DNA of 64,000 nucleotides, from assembly GCF_005771535.1 (NCBI RefSeq), contig NZ_VANU01000002.1, positions 1-64,000 of the forward strand. The letters run 5' to 3'. The position numbers were made by a program, and so were the translations under genes. Positions 17,525 through 26,171 of this stretch are shown in pieces; within the stretch, counting starts at the first letter, position 1; every line of letters begins with the position of its first letter. Source of the DNA: Arcobacter arenosus. GTDB lineage: Bacteria; Campylobacterota; Campylobacteria; Campylobacterales; Arcobacteraceae. The notes beneath the pieces were generated by a model, which ran no database searches, was not told the DNA's origin, and was given only the letters and a program-made list of their open reading frames with translations.

Positions 17525-17773
17525 ATGAATAGATACGTAAATGTTTCAAACGAATTGTATGAAGTTTTTGAAGATGCTGCTGTTAAGCATGAAGAGTGTG
17601 ATATTGTCTATAAAGACGATAAAAAACAAAAAGAGTTACACAGTAAAGTTGTAGACATAAAAAATGTTAATTTACAAGAATTTATTGAAATGGAAGATGG
17701 AACAGTAATTAGACTTGATAAAATTGTTGAGTTTAATGGAAACCAAACAAAAGCTCTTAATAGATATATTTAG
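17525..17773 (+). CDS. Rof-like (Rho-binding antiterminator) small protein
   Basis: This 82-residue protein resembles Rof/YaeO, which binds Rho and inhibits transcription termination. Matching features are NELYEVFEDAAVKHEECDIVYK near the N-terminus and EDGTVIRLDKIVEFNG near the C-terminus, with the RLDKI..F signature. Length is as expected (about 80). It follows a MarR gene by 12 bases and has AGGAAGGAT upstream. The assignment rests on pattern similarity only; a generic hypothetical protein is the alternative. Confidence 0.45.
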   Translation: MNRYVNVSNELYEVFEDAAVKHEECDIVYKDDKKQKELHSKVVDIKNVNLQEFIEMEDGTVIRLDKIVEFNGNQTKALNRYI

Positions 17774-17800
17774 ATTAAAGAGGCTAAACCTCTTTAGTCT
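17772..17800. terminator. bidirectional terminator
   Basis: A 12-base-pair stem with one G-T pair (17772-17783 with 17789-17800) and loop CTAAA covers the stop of the Rof-like gene and the 3' end of the carbonic anhydrase remnant. Confidence 0.65.
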
Positions 17801-18302
17801 ACACTTTCAAAACTATTAGTTTCTTTTTGAAAAACCAGTAAAGAGCCATCTAATAAATTATAGTACCAACCATGAATTTTTAAAGTTTCATTTTCAACTC
17901 TTTCTTTTACTTGGGGATAAGTCATTAAATTTTTCAATTGAAAAATTACAGAATTCTTTTCAGTAGCACGATAAAGTTCTTCTCTATTTGGATAAATAAG
18001 CTTATCTCTTAAGGTAAAATCTTTGACAGGTTTAGCTATTTCTAGCCATTTTTTTATAAAAGTATTTTGTTCTGGGATATCTTTATATAAACTCTCACAA
18101 GCCCCACAATGAGAATGTCCACATATAATAATATGTGATACATTAAGTATATCAAGTGCATATTCAATAGCAGCAGCAACACTATAAAAATCAACAGAAT
18201 TTGACCATTGTTAACAGAGTCATCTAAAGCTTCTTTGAATTCATCAATTTGATATTTTTTATAAAGTTTATTACCTCTGATTAAATTATTGATTATGTTC
18301 AT
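17794..18302 (-). pseudogene. beta-carbonic anhydrase, internally deleted
   Basis: Reading left, an ATG at 18302 begins a typical beta-carbonic anhydrase N-terminus (NLIRGNKLYKKYQIDEFKEALDDSVNNGQ, about 34 residues). The frame then fails. From 18201, in another frame, 135 residues continue with the family C-terminal part: AAAIEYALDILNVSHII, the zinc motif ICGHSHCGAC (H..C ligands), and the tail KIHGWYYNLLDGSLLVF, to a TAA at 17794. The segment carrying the first zinc cysteine and the CSDSR and NVGN motifs (about 45 residues) is missing. The join is therefore an out-of-frame deletion, and no active enzyme can be made. A functional copy may exist elsewhere. Confidence 0.85.
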
Positions 18303-18325
18303 ATTTCCATCTTGAGAGTCAAAAT

Positions 18326-18404
18326 TATATGAAGTAGCTTAACGACTTATTCCTTAGGAAGGGAGGAGCTGCGGGAAAGCTGAATGAATTAACTACTTCA
18401 TATA
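18326..18404. other. GC-rich foldback element, possible ncRNA or MITE remnant
   Basis: A long inverted repeat (about 18326-18342 with 18389-18404; 16 pairs with one bulged C) encloses a 46-base interior with about 50% G+C, far above the surroundings. The interior can form two small hairpins (TTCC-TTA-GGAA and AGCT-GCGGGAA-AGCT), giving a three-way junction on paper. It lies between the GntR gene end and the broken carbonic anhydrase start. The nature (structured RNA, mobile element remnant or terminator) is unresolved. Confidence 0.5.
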
Positions 18405-18417
18405 TGAACATATTAGT

Positions 18418-18443
18418 TTAAAAAAATGTAAAAAAAATAAAAT
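18418..18443. repeat. A-rich 26-base repeat, copy 1
   Basis: This 26-base stretch (two A-runs around TGT) is identical to 27182-27207 upstream of tctC, and a similar version lies near 20061-20086 upstream of usp. On the minus strand it is a series of T-tracts, the usual upstream feature of Campylobacterota promoters, here for the broken carbonic anhydrase gene. Confidence 0.5.
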
Positions 18444-18451
18444 TCTTTCAA

Positions 18452-19108
18452 TTAATCAAAAAAATAGGGTTTTTCTTTTTTTAAGTCATCTATTCTAGAA
18501 ATTGTTCTAGATAAATGAGTTCTCATTGCCTTTTCTGCTTTTTTAAAGTTTTTCTCTTTTATTGCATCATAAATAGATTTATGGTCTTCATAAAGCTTTT
18601 TTATTTTTCCATTAATTGGTAGCTCAAGTCTATTCGCTCTTTTTTTATGACCCATTTTAGATCTTAACAGTTCATTTAATTCGTCTTGACCAATTGAATT
18701 AAACATTATTGAATGAAACTCTTTATCAAGTTCATCAAACTCATTTAATCTTGTTACATCTTCTGAAATCTCTTCTTGTTTTTTCAGATTTCTTTCAATC
18801 TTTGCAAGAGTTTTTTCATCATATTTCTCAATCATCTCTCTTAAAACTTCTATTTCAACTGCAACTCTAAAAAAATTACTTCTTTTAATCTCATCAATAT
18901 TTATTTTAGTAACCAAGGTTTTAGACTGAGGAAAAATTTTTACTAATTTATCTTGTTCTAAAAGTTGTAATGCTTCTCTAATAGGAGTTTTACTAATCTC
19001 TAATTGTTCTGCTAAATCATTTCTTGAAATATATGTACCAGGTGGCAACTCTAAACTAAGTATTCTTCTTAATATTTCATTATAAGCTTTTTGTGTTGCA
19101 TTTATCAT
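18452..19108 (-). CDS. GntR family regulator, FCD subfamily
   Basis: The 218-residue protein has an N-terminal GntR winged helix (about 5-68; LELPPGTYISRNDLAEQLEISKTPIREALQLLEQDKLV) and an FCD ligand domain (about 80-205) with conserved helices (EFDELDKEFHSIMFNSIG, DHKSIYDAIKEKNFKKAEKAM). FCD regulators usually bind small organic acids, often through a metal. Its position beside Usp, AbrB and TctABC genes fits a carboxylate-responsive repressor. A perfect palindrome sits between its own -35 and -10, indicating autoregulation. Confidence 0.85.
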   Translation of the reverse strand: MINATQKAYNEILRRILSLELPPGTYISRNDLAEQLEISKTPIREALQLLEQDKLVKIFPQSKTLVTKINIDEIKRSNFFRVAVEIEVLREMIEKYDEKTLAKIERNLKKQEEISEDVTRLNEFDELDKEFHSIMFNSIGQDELNELLRSKMGHKKRANRLELPINGKIKKLYEDHKSIYDAIKEKNFKKAEKAMRTHLSRTISRIDDLKKEKPYFFD

Positions 19109-19125
19109 ATCCTACTCTCCCACTA

Positions 19126-19154
19126 AGTATTAATCTAATATACTAGTATATCAA
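19126..19154 (-). promoter_or_regulatory. promoter of the GntR gene
   Basis: On the minus strand -35 TTGATA (19149-19154) and -10 AATACT (19126-19131) are 17 bases apart, ending 18 bases before the start codon. Confidence 0.5.
19138..19151. promoter_or_regulatory. palindromic GntR operator candidate
   Basis: The perfect 14-base palindrome ATATACTAGTATAT lies between the -35 and -10 of the GntR gene. Its form (ACTAGT core) fits operators of FCD-type GntR regulators, so autorepression is likely. Confidence 0.5.
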
Positions 19155-19186
19155 ACTATTACTTAATGGGATAATCCCCTTAATTC

Positions 19187-20020
19187 TTAATACGATAGAA
19201 AAACAGGGATATGGGCATTTTCTAGAAAATATCTAGTTGTACCACCAAGCATAAGTTCTCTAAGACCTTTATGTCCATGGGTTCCTGCAACAATCATATC
19301 AAAATTTCCTTCAATTGCATGATTAAGAAGGGCTTCTCCTGGAACCATTGTGGTTTTTATAATTTTAGCAGTTGCATTAATACCATGTAGTTTTAAATAC
19401 TCAACCATATCTTCTAATAATGAGCCATATTCAATAAACTGTCCAGCAGTAACAATTTCAACTCTTTTTGCCATTTTCAAAAGTGGTATTGAAGATGTTA
19501 GAGCCCTTGAAGATTGAGGGGAGTTATTCCATCCAATTACAATAGAATCAGTTGAAAACTTTCTCATAACTCTAGGGAACATAATTACAGGCTTTCCAGT
19601 TCTTTGCGTTATAGTTTCAAAGGTAGCTGTTGGAATTCCTGAAGGTGGAGTAGCAGTAATTACAATATCAGAGATTTTTGAATATAGTTCAATCATTGAA
19701 CTTCTAACACCCTCTTTTATTTTTAAATCAATTTTCAGATTTTCATCTTCAACAATACCAACATCTTTTTTAACTTTCTCAACCAAAGCTAAAAACTCAT
19801 GTTTTTCACTTTCAATTCTATTTCGTAAAACCTCTTCAATAGAATCATGAATATCATGGGGCAGTAATAATCCATCTGCTATACCCTTTGAAGTTTTATA
19901 ATAAGATTGTAAAACCTCTAATCTTGTATTAAAGTATTTTGCAATTAAAAAAGCACCATATAGTCTTTCTTCTAACTCATCACCACCACCAATTGGGAAA
20001 AACATCTTTTCATAAATCAT
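19187..20020 (-). CDS. universal stress protein, two UspA domains
   Basis: The 277-residue protein has two UspA-type Rossmann-like domains (about 1-145 and 150-277). The second has the ATP-type signature MIVAGTHGHKGLRELMLGGTTRYFLENA-HIPVF near the C-terminus. Tandem Usp proteins often accompany TRAP or Tct carboxylate transporters in proteobacteria and may gate them. It is preceded by A/T-tract promoter sequence and followed by the GntR gene. Confidence 0.9.
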   Translation of the reverse strand: MIYEKMFFPIGGGDELEERLYGAFLIAKYFNTRLEVLQSYYKTSKGIADGLLLPHDIHDSIEEVLRNRIESEKHEFLALVEKVKKDVGIVEDENLKIDLKIKEGVRSSMIELYSKISDIVITATPPSGIPTATFETITQRTGKPVIMFPRVMRKFSTDSIVIGWNNSPQSSRALTSSIPLLKMAKRVEIVTAGQFIEYGSLLEDMVEYLKLHGINATAKIIKTTMVPGEALLNHAIEGNFDMIVAGTHGHKGLRELMLGGTTRYFLENAHIPVFLSY

Positions 20021-20143
20021 AATTTATCCTTAAAATAAGTACATTTACATTTATATTACAAGTAAAAAATGTAAAAAATATAAAATATTATGAAACAACA
20101 CTTTTAATATTTAGTATAGATTTATTTATAAAAAATTTCAGTT

Positions 20144-21154
20144 TTATATTTTTTTTGCAAAGAAATAAGCAATATTTACTACAATAAAAAGTCTTACTAT
20201 ATGATGTAAGGTTATATATGGAACTGTTGCTCCTACTAAGATAGCAATTAAGTTTATATCAGCTTGTCCTCCCGGTGAAAATGCTAGTAAAATAGATAAT
20301 AAATCAAAATCAAAAAGTGAAGATACTATTACTATAAAAATAAATGAGATAAAAATAAGTATTAAAAAATGCCCAAATGTTCCTAAAAGAGTTTTCATAA
20401 CTTCACTTAACTTTATACCTTTAAAAGTAAATCCAATTAAAGTTCCAAAAACAACTTGTACAAATTTTAAAAGTTCATCTGGCATTGGTGTAGTAACAAC
20501 TGCTGTTAAATGTAAGATGATACTAATTATCATAGGACCAATTAAAAATGCTGCAGATAACTTAATCTTTTTTGCAAAAACTGCAGCAAAAATTCCCACT
20601 ACAAATAAAAATATCAATTCCAATAAGTTAACATTTACAACTGATGTTGTAATAGTTTGATTTCCTCTAATATCAATACCTAATATATATTGAATAATAA
20701 AGGGGAGTGAAACCACAATAAAAAATAGTCTTGAAGATTGAACTAAAGTTATCTTTGCAATATCTGCTTTAATCTCTTCTGCTATTATAATCATCTCAAT
20801 AAGCCCACCTGGCATAGCACTTAAATATGCAGTTTTTTTATCAAAACCTAAAAACTTCTCATAATATATAAGACCTGCAATGATTGTAATTGCCGAAAAA
20901 GGAATTATAAATAGTAGTGAAAAAAAGTAGCTACCAATATATTCTAAAACTTGAGGTGTAAAAGAGCTTCCAATAGTAAGACCAATAACTATTCTAGCAG
21001 GGGATGCAAAAAGTTTTGGATTTTGGATAGGAAGTTTTTCAAATCTAACAGCTAAAGAAGTTGCAAGGATAGACCCTAAAAGCCAAGGTAAGGGAAGATG
21101 AAAATAGATAAATATCAAGGAGCCAATTAACCCTACACATAAGGCGTATATCAT
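20144..21154 (-). CDS. AbrB family membrane protein
   Basis: The protein (336 residues from the chosen start) has about nine to ten membrane segments and two AbrB repeats. Conserved blocks are LPWLLGSILATS, FASPARIVIGLTIGSSFTPQ, the YLSAMPGGLIEMIII segment, its counterpart LAFSPGGQADINLIAILVGAT, and VVFGTLIGFTF. AbrB (PF05145) proteins are often mislabelled as regulators or ammonia monooxygenase; they are membrane proteins with proposed roles in small-molecule transport. The ATG at 21154 lies 20 bases after the kinase stop; an upstream start at 21220 would read into the kinase gene. Substrate is unknown, but a carboxylate fits the locus. Confidence 0.8.
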   Translation of the reverse strand: MIYALCVGLIGSLIFIYFHLPLPWLLGSILATSLAVRFEKLPIQNPKLFASPARIVIGLTIGSSFTPQVLEYIGSYFFSLLFIIPFSAITIIAGLIYYEKFLGFDKKTAYLSAMPGGLIEMIIIAEEIKADIAKITLVQSSRLFFIVVSLPFIIQYILGIDIRGNQTITTSVVNVNLLELIFLFVVGIFAAVFAKKIKLSAAFLIGPMIISIILHLTAVVTTPMPDELLKFVQVVFGTLIGFTFKGIKLSEVMKTLLGTFGHFLILIFISFIFIVIVSSLFDFDLLSILLAFSPGGQADINLIAILVGATVPYITLHHIVRLFIVVNIAYFFAKKI

Positions 21155-21173
21155 TTTTATAAATGAATTAAAA

Positions 21174-23348
21174 TTAAATTCTGATAGCAAACAAGGCCCC
21201 TTTTTCTGAGTTTTCAACACTTATAGAGCCTTTCATTTTCTCTTCTATAATAAGTTTTGTCATATAAAGTCCAATTCCTGTCCCATAATCACGTTTAGTT
21301 GTAAAATATGGTTCAAAAATTCTACTAATAATATCTTCTTCAATACCACCAGCATTATCTTCAATAAATAAGGTTTCTTTCCCATCTACTTCTTTGTTAT
21401 AGATTTTTATTTTTGGTTTTTGGATTTTTCTTTCAACTAAAATATCTTTTGCATTTGAGATAATATTTACAATAGCTTGAGAGTATTCATTTTTATAACC
21501 ATTTACATGAAAAGTTTCACTACAATCTATTTCAAGTTCAATATTATGAAATTTTAAAGTTGAACTAATTATATTTATTGCATTAGACAATGCAACAGTT
21601 ACAAAAAAATCTTCAATTTTAGAATTAGGATTAAAAAAGTTTCTAAAATCATCAATTGTTTTAGACATATATTCTAATAAATCATTTGCCTCTTCAACTC
21701 TTTGGCTAAGATATTTTTTATCTAATTCTTTATAGTCATAAGCTGATTCTATATCAAAGAATAATCCCGAAACCTGAGATAAAGGTTGTCTCCATTGGTG
21801 AGCAATATTACCAATCATCTCCCCCATAGCTGCCATTTTTGATTTTTGAATAAGCATATTATCTTGTTTTGCTTTTTCCTCAATAAGCTTTGTTCTTTCT
21901 GTAACATCTCTTAATGAAGCAAATAAAAGTTCTTTGTTTTCATAATCATAGATGATTACATTAACCTCAACATTTTTGATTTTTTCATCTTTTGTTTTTA
22001 GTTTTACAGTTTTAAACAAAGACTTATTTTTTTTAAGTTCCTCTAACCCTAAGCCTTCAAATAAAGAGAAAAAGTCATGTTCTATAAGCTCATTATCTTC
22101 ATATGCAGTTAACTCTAAAGCTGTTTGATTACAACTTATAATTGATGAATTATGATTTTTTATTTCTGAGATTAAAAAAGCATCATTACTATAATTAAAA
22201 AGCAACTGATATTTTTCTTCATTTAGTATTACATTTTCTTTATATACTTTTAAAAGCTTTTCAATTCTTTTTGTAAAGGCAACTGAAATAATAAAAAATA
22301 TAAATGCCATAATTACAATGATAACAATAAGTTTTGAGATATTTTCATTCATATTTTTTAAAGATATCTCTTTTTCTTTTTGAACAATATCATAAATATG
22401 AGAAAGGTTAATTCCAATACCAATAAAGAATCTAAGTTTTGTAAGATAGGTACCATAGATGATTTTTTGATTATTTGAATAACTAATATATTCATCACCT
22501 TTATAACCTGTATCAATCATCAACTTTTCAATAGCTTCTAAATCTTCATCTTCACTGTATATATTTCTATCAATTAATAAAGTACTTTGCTCCAAGATAT
22601 TATTTAAGCTATTTATATGATAGATAAATAAAAATTCTTCTTGATTAAATTTTTGTAGCATAATCTTTTTTAAAAGCTTATCTTTTAACTCTTCATTTCT
22701 ACTTTCAAGGAAACTTGAGGAACCAATAATTATTCCCAAAGGTTTAAACTGTCTAGAAAAGGTGATTTTCTTACTAGGTTTATACCAAAAATATTCAACA
22801 TATTTTTGTTCTTGTTTTTTATTATCAATCATTTCATTAATAAATTTTACACCATTTATATCTTCAAAATCTAAAAAGTTTACACCCTCTTCAGTTGGAT
22901 TTTCTGTATTTAAAAGTAAGTTTCCTTGGGTATCAAAGATAAAATAGTGGATATCATTCTCTTCTTTTGCAATATTAGTTATTGCACTTTTTATTAAATC
23001 AATTATCTCCTCTTTTGAAGACATTTTTGTTTGAGAGTATAAAGAATTTATAAGATTGTAAGCGATTATTGACTGATTTTTAATTCTTTGTTTTTTATTA
23101 TTTAAAATAGAGATTTTTTCAAATTCAATATCATTTTTGATATTTTCTACAGAAGTTTTTATATAAAATTTTTCCCTCTCTATTAGTGTATTTTTAAAAT
23201 TTTTTATATGTAATTTGAAATTGTTATATTCTGTCTTTATAAGACTTGAACCAATAACTGTAGCAACAATTAGAATAATTATTGTAGAACCAAGTAAAGC
23301 GGTTTTCTTTACACTAACCTCTACATCTTTTTTGTACTTATTTTTCAA
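21174..23348 (-). CDS. sensor histidine kinase (Cache-type sensor, PAS, HisKA)
   Basis: The 724-residue kinase has a membrane helix at about 16-36, a large periplasmic sensor (about 37-335) with two Cache-like halves (HYFIFDTQGNLLLN; FFIGIGINLSHIYD), a second membrane helix (about 340-362), a PAS domain (about 380-490), a HisKA domain with MGEMIGNIAHQWRQPLSQV containing the phosphorylated histidine, and a HATPase domain (NAKDIL, EDNAGGIEEDI, GTGIGLYMTK). It overlaps the upstream response regulator by 11 bases. Its position between TctABC and AbrB suggests sensing of a carboxylate outside the cell. Confidence 0.93.
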   Translation of the reverse strand: MKNKYKKDVEVSVKKTALLGSTIIILIVATVIGSSLIKTEYNNFKLHIKNFKNTLIEREKFYIKTSVENIKNDIEFEKISILNNKKQRIKNQSIIAYNLINSLYSQTKMSSKEEIIDLIKSAITNIAKEENDIHYFIFDTQGNLLLNTENPTEEGVNFLDFEDINGVKFINEMIDNKKQEQKYVEYFWYKPSKKITFSRQFKPLGIIIGSSSFLESRNEELKDKLLKKIMLQKFNQEEFLFIYHINSLNNILEQSTLLIDRNIYSEDEDLEAIEKLMIDTGYKGDEYISYSNNQKIIYGTYLTKLRFFIGIGINLSHIYDIVQKEKEISLKNMNENISKLIVIIVIMAFIFFIISVAFTKRIEKLLKVYKENVILNEEKYQLLFNYSNDAFLISEIKNHNSSIISCNQTALELTAYEDNELIEHDFFSLFEGLGLEELKKNKSLFKTVKLKTKDEKIKNVEVNVIIYDYENKELLFASLRDVTERTKLIEEKAKQDNMLIQKSKMAAMGEMIGNIAHQWRQPLSQVSGLFFDIESAYDYKELDKKYLSQRVEEANDLLEYMSKTIDDFRNFFNPNSKIEDFFVTVALSNAINIISSTLKFHNIELEIDCSETFHVNGYKNEYSQAIVNIISNAKDILVERKIQKPKIKIYNKEVDGKETLFIEDNAGGIEEDIISRIFEPYFTTKRDYGTGIGLYMTKLIIEEKMKGSISVENSEKGALFAIRI

Positions 23349-24018
23349 GCTTTAATTTATACCCCATATTTGAAATGTTTTTAATACAATTAAATGGTAT
23401 TTTTTTTCTCAAAAATCCAATTGTTGTTCTTAAGGAGTTTAAACTCATATACTCATCACCCCAAACAAATCTTTCTATCTCTTCATATGAAACCACTCTA
23501 TTTTTGTTTAAAACCAAAAGTTTTAAAAATAACAACTCTTTTTTTGTCATCTCAAGAACTTTATCATCTAAATAAAATAAAGAGGTTTTATTATCAAAAT
23601 AAAAGTTTTCACATAATTCTATTTTGACATTTTTTTCATCTTCTAATCCTTCAACTGCCTTTGTTAAAGCTGGAAGTAAATTTCTACTGTTTAATGGTTT
23701 AATTATATATTTCTCTAAATTTAACTCAATTGCTTCAAGAAGATACTCTTTATCACTATATGCAGTTGAGATTATAATTTTTGTATTTTTATCTTCTTTT
23801 CTTATTTTTTTTGCAAGAGATATACCATCTAGTTTAGGCATATTTATATCAGTTAGGATAATATCAGGATGACATTTTTTATAAAGTTCATATCCTTCTT
23901 CTCCATCTTTAGCCTCATAAAGTTCATTAAACATACGAGAAAGGAAACGTGAGTTTACTGTTCTAACACCTTCATCATCTTCAATATATAAAACTGTAAA
24001 TTGTTTAAACTTATCCAT
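23338..24018 (-). CDS. OmpR-type response regulator
   Basis: The 226-residue protein has a receiver domain (about 5-118) with the phosphoacceptor aspartate in DIILTDINMPKLDG and the conserved lysine in YIIKPLN. It is followed by an OmpR-type winged helix (about 135-226, MTKKELLFLKLLVLNKNRVVSYEEIERFVWG). It overlaps its cognate histidine kinase and follows tctA, whose 3' end holds a strong terminator, so it may have its own promoter or run on by readthrough. Confidence 0.93.
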   Translation of the reverse strand: MDKFKQFTVLYIEDDEGVRTVNSRFLSRMFNELYEAKDGEEGYELYKKCHPDIILTDINMPKLDGISLAKKIRKEDKNTKIIISTAYSDKEYLLEAIELNLEKYIIKPLNSRNLLPALTKAVEGLEDEKNVKIELCENFYFDNKTSLFYLDDKVLEMTKKELLFLKLLVLNKNRVVSYEEIERFVWGDEYMSLNSLRTTIGFLRKKIPFNCIKNISNMGYKLKLEK

Positions 24019-24033
24019 AAATCACCCTCTTTT

Positions 24034-24061
24034 AAAAAAAAGAGACTTAGATTAAGCCTCT
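24034..24061 (-). terminator. intrinsic terminator after tctA
   Basis: On the minus strand a 9-base-pair stem with one wobble (24053-24061 with 24041-24049) is followed by a run of T (plus-strand A-run 24034-24040). It overlaps the tctA stop, so tctCBA is probably terminated here, with the two-component genes downstream expressed separately or by readthrough. Confidence 0.7.
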
Positions 24062-25569
24062 TTCTTATTTCTCATTTTAGCTAAAAGTTCACTTATAACT
24101 GGCATGAATAAAATTATGATTGTTAAAACTAAGATTGACAAAGTAATTGGTCTTTCCCAAAGAAAAGAAAAAGAACTATCACTAATAGTTAAAGCCCTTC
24201 TTAAATTATCTTCCATCATTCCACCTAAAATAAATCCTAAAATCATTGGAGCCATTGGAAAGTCAATAATCCTTAAAAATAAAGCAACAACAGCAAACAA
24301 TGTCATCATATAAATATCAAAATTGTTAAATGTTACTAAATAAACTCCAACTAAAGAGAAAAATATAATTAAAGGTAGCAACAATTGTCTTGGCATTGTC
24401 AATAACTTCGCTATATATGGAATTAATGGCAAGTTTAAAATCAATAATACAATGTTACCAATATACATTGAGATAATTACTGACCAAAAAATTGCAGGAT
24501 TATCCACATACATAGTTGGACCTGGTTGAATCCCATAGGAGATTAATGCTCCTAAGATAACTGCTGTAGTTCCAGAACCTGGAATACCTAAAGTTAATAA
24601 AGGAACAAATGAACCCGAACTTGCTGCATTATTTGCACTTTCTGGAGCCGCTAAACCTTTTATACTACCTCTACCAAATTTTAATTTCTCTTTTGCACTA
24701 GCAAATGATCTTTCCATACCATAAGCTAGGAATGATGCAATTGTAGCACCTGCACCTGGCAAAACCCCAACAAAAAAACCTAAAACTGATGACCTTGCAA
24801 TTGGAGGGACCATCTCTTTTACTTCATCTTTAGTAAGTTTTAAACTACCAATATCTTTTTTTAATTCTGCTTTTTGTTCATCATTGTGATCTTCACTCTC
24901 TAAAATATTCATCAATGCTTCCGATAAAGCAAAGGCCGCCATTGCTAAAAGTAAAAATGAGATACCATCAATTAAATCCATTCTTCCAAAGGTAAATCTT
25001 GCAATTCCTGAATCTGAATCTGTCCCAACAGTAGCTAACATCAAACCAAAAATTGTCATAAGTGCCGCTTTTAAAAATTTTCCTTTTCCAGAAAAAGCTG
25101 CTACTGCTGTTAAACCTAAAACCATCAAAGCAAAATAATCAGAAGATTGGAAACTTAATGAAACTGAGGCTAATGCAGGTGCCGCAAAAAGTAAAAAAAT
25201 AGCGGCAACTGTTCCACCTGTAAATGAAGCATAAGCCGCGATTGCTAAAGCTTTTCCAGCATTTCCTGCTTTTGCCATTGGGTAACCATCAAAAGATGAT
25301 GCAACCGTTCCAGCAACACCTGGAGCATTAATTAAAATAGATGAAGTTGAACCTCCAAAAATCGCTCCATAATAAACACCTGCAATTAGGATTAACCCTG
25401 AAGAGGGATCCATCCCATAAGTAATAGGAATCATTAAAGCAATTGCAGAAATTGGTCCTAGACCTGGAAGCATCCCAATAAATGTCCCAGCAAAACATCC
25501 TACGGCAACCATCAAAATATTATACATTGAAAGGGCAGTTGTAAGCCCTTGCATTACACCATCTAACAT
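24052..25569 (-). CDS. tctA: tripartite tricarboxylate transporter, large permease
   Basis: The 505-residue protein is the large membrane subunit of a TTT transporter, with about twelve segments. Family blocks are FIGMLPGLGPISAIALMIP, YGAIFGGSTSSILINAPG, and LPGAGATIASFLAYGMERSF with the AAPESANNAASSGSFVPLLTLGIPG repeat-like glycine-rich motif. It works with TctB and the periplasmic TctC. The start is coupled to the tctB stop (overlap of one base). The substrate is a carboxylate of unknown identity. Confidence 0.95.
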   Translation of the reverse strand: MLDGVMQGLTTALSMYNILMVAVGCFAGTFIGMLPGLGPISAIALMIPITYGMDPSSGLILIAGVYYGAIFGGSTSSILINAPGVAGTVASSFDGYPMAKAGNAGKALAIAAYASFTGGTVAAIFLLFAAPALASVSLSFQSSDYFALMVLGLTAVAAFSGKGKFLKAALMTIFGLMLATVGTDSDSGIARFTFGRMDLIDGISFLLLAMAAFALSEALMNILESEDHNDEQKAELKKDIGSLKLTKDEVKEMVPPIARSSVLGFFVGVLPGAGATIASFLAYGMERSFASAKEKLKFGRGSIKGLAAPESANNAASSGSFVPLLTLGIPGSGTTAVILGALISYGIQPGPTMYVDNPAIFWSVIISMYIGNIVLLILNLPLIPYIAKLLTMPRQLLLPLIIFFSLVGVYLVTFNNFDIYMMTLFAVVALFLRIIDFPMAPMILGFILGGMMEDNLRRALTISDSSFSFLWERPITLSILVLTIIILFMPVISELLAKMRNKKEA

Positions 25570-26051
25570 TACTCAACTCCCATAAAATATTCTACTACCA
25601 TTCCTGGATCAATATAAACACCTAAAACATTGTTTAATAATAAATAAAATCCTACCGATACACCCACTGATATTAATAATACTCTTTTTATATTTCTCTC
25701 TTGTAAGATAATAAACCCTGCGGCTAGGAATAAAATAGTTGCAATAATAAACCCTAAAGTTCTAATTGTATATCCATAAAAAATCATTACTATTACAAAA
25801 TATCCTACGGTTTTAAAATCTAAACTTTTTAAATAATCCATTGATAAAAAGTCTTTATCTTTATTTAAAAGTGATAAAACTAAAAGTAGAAGTGAGACAA
25901 CTATCCCTGTAATTCCTAAATAAAAAGGAAAAGTTGAAGGTGTCATAACTTCCCATTCAGCCCCTGGCATCTCTTTAATGCTAAACACATTAAAAAAGTA
26001 AAAAGATGAAAAAGCTAAAAAGAATATTGAGCCTATTACATTTTTTGTCAT
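25569..26051 (-). CDS. tctB: tripartite tricarboxylate transporter, small permease
   Basis: The 160-residue protein has four membrane segments (about 6-24, 43-64, 80-100, 108-140), as usual for TctB, including the YFLGITGIV-like FPFYLGITGIVVSLLLL block. It lies between tctC and tctA and overlaps tctA by one base. A stem-loop separates it from tctC. Confidence 0.9.
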   Translation of the reverse strand: MTKNVIGSIFFLAFSSFYFFNVFSIKEMPGAEWEVMTPSTFPFYLGITGIVVSLLLLVLSLLNKDKDFLSMDYLKSLDFKTVGYFVIVMIFYGYTIRTLGFIIATILFLAAGFIILQERNIKRVLLISVGVSVGFYLLLNNVLGVYIDPGMVVEYFMGVE

Positions 26052-26117
26052 TTTGTAGTCCTAAAAATAGTCCCTGTTTTTTGGGACCTTTATATTGTTG
26101 ACTTCCTTTAAGAAGCA

Positions 26118-26154
26118 AATCCTAAAAAGAATAAAAGTTGTTCTTTTTAGGATT
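26118..26154 (-). terminator. stem-loop between tctC and tctB
   Basis: A perfect 14-base-pair stem (26118-26131 with 26141-26154) with a 9-base loop sits just after the tctC stop. A smaller hairpin (26070-26074 with 26083-26087) lies near the tctB start. It is likely to reduce readthrough or stabilise the tctC message, giving more binding protein than permease. Confidence 0.6.
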
Positions 26155-26171
26155 GTATGTAAAGTTATTTA

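Noticed and set aside
18054-18302. An 82-residue frame on the minus strand
   Set aside because: Its first 34 residues are the carbonic anhydrase N-terminus and the rest is the out-of-frame continuation, so it belongs to the pseudogene.
18326-18412. Short minus-strand frame through the GC-rich foldback
   Set aside because: It reads through a structured element, has no ribosome binding site, and ends at the foldback; more likely an RNA or repeat than a protein.
20144-21220. AbrB gene read as a transcription regulator
   Set aside because: The sequence is a polytopic membrane protein; the regulator label comes from a shared family name.
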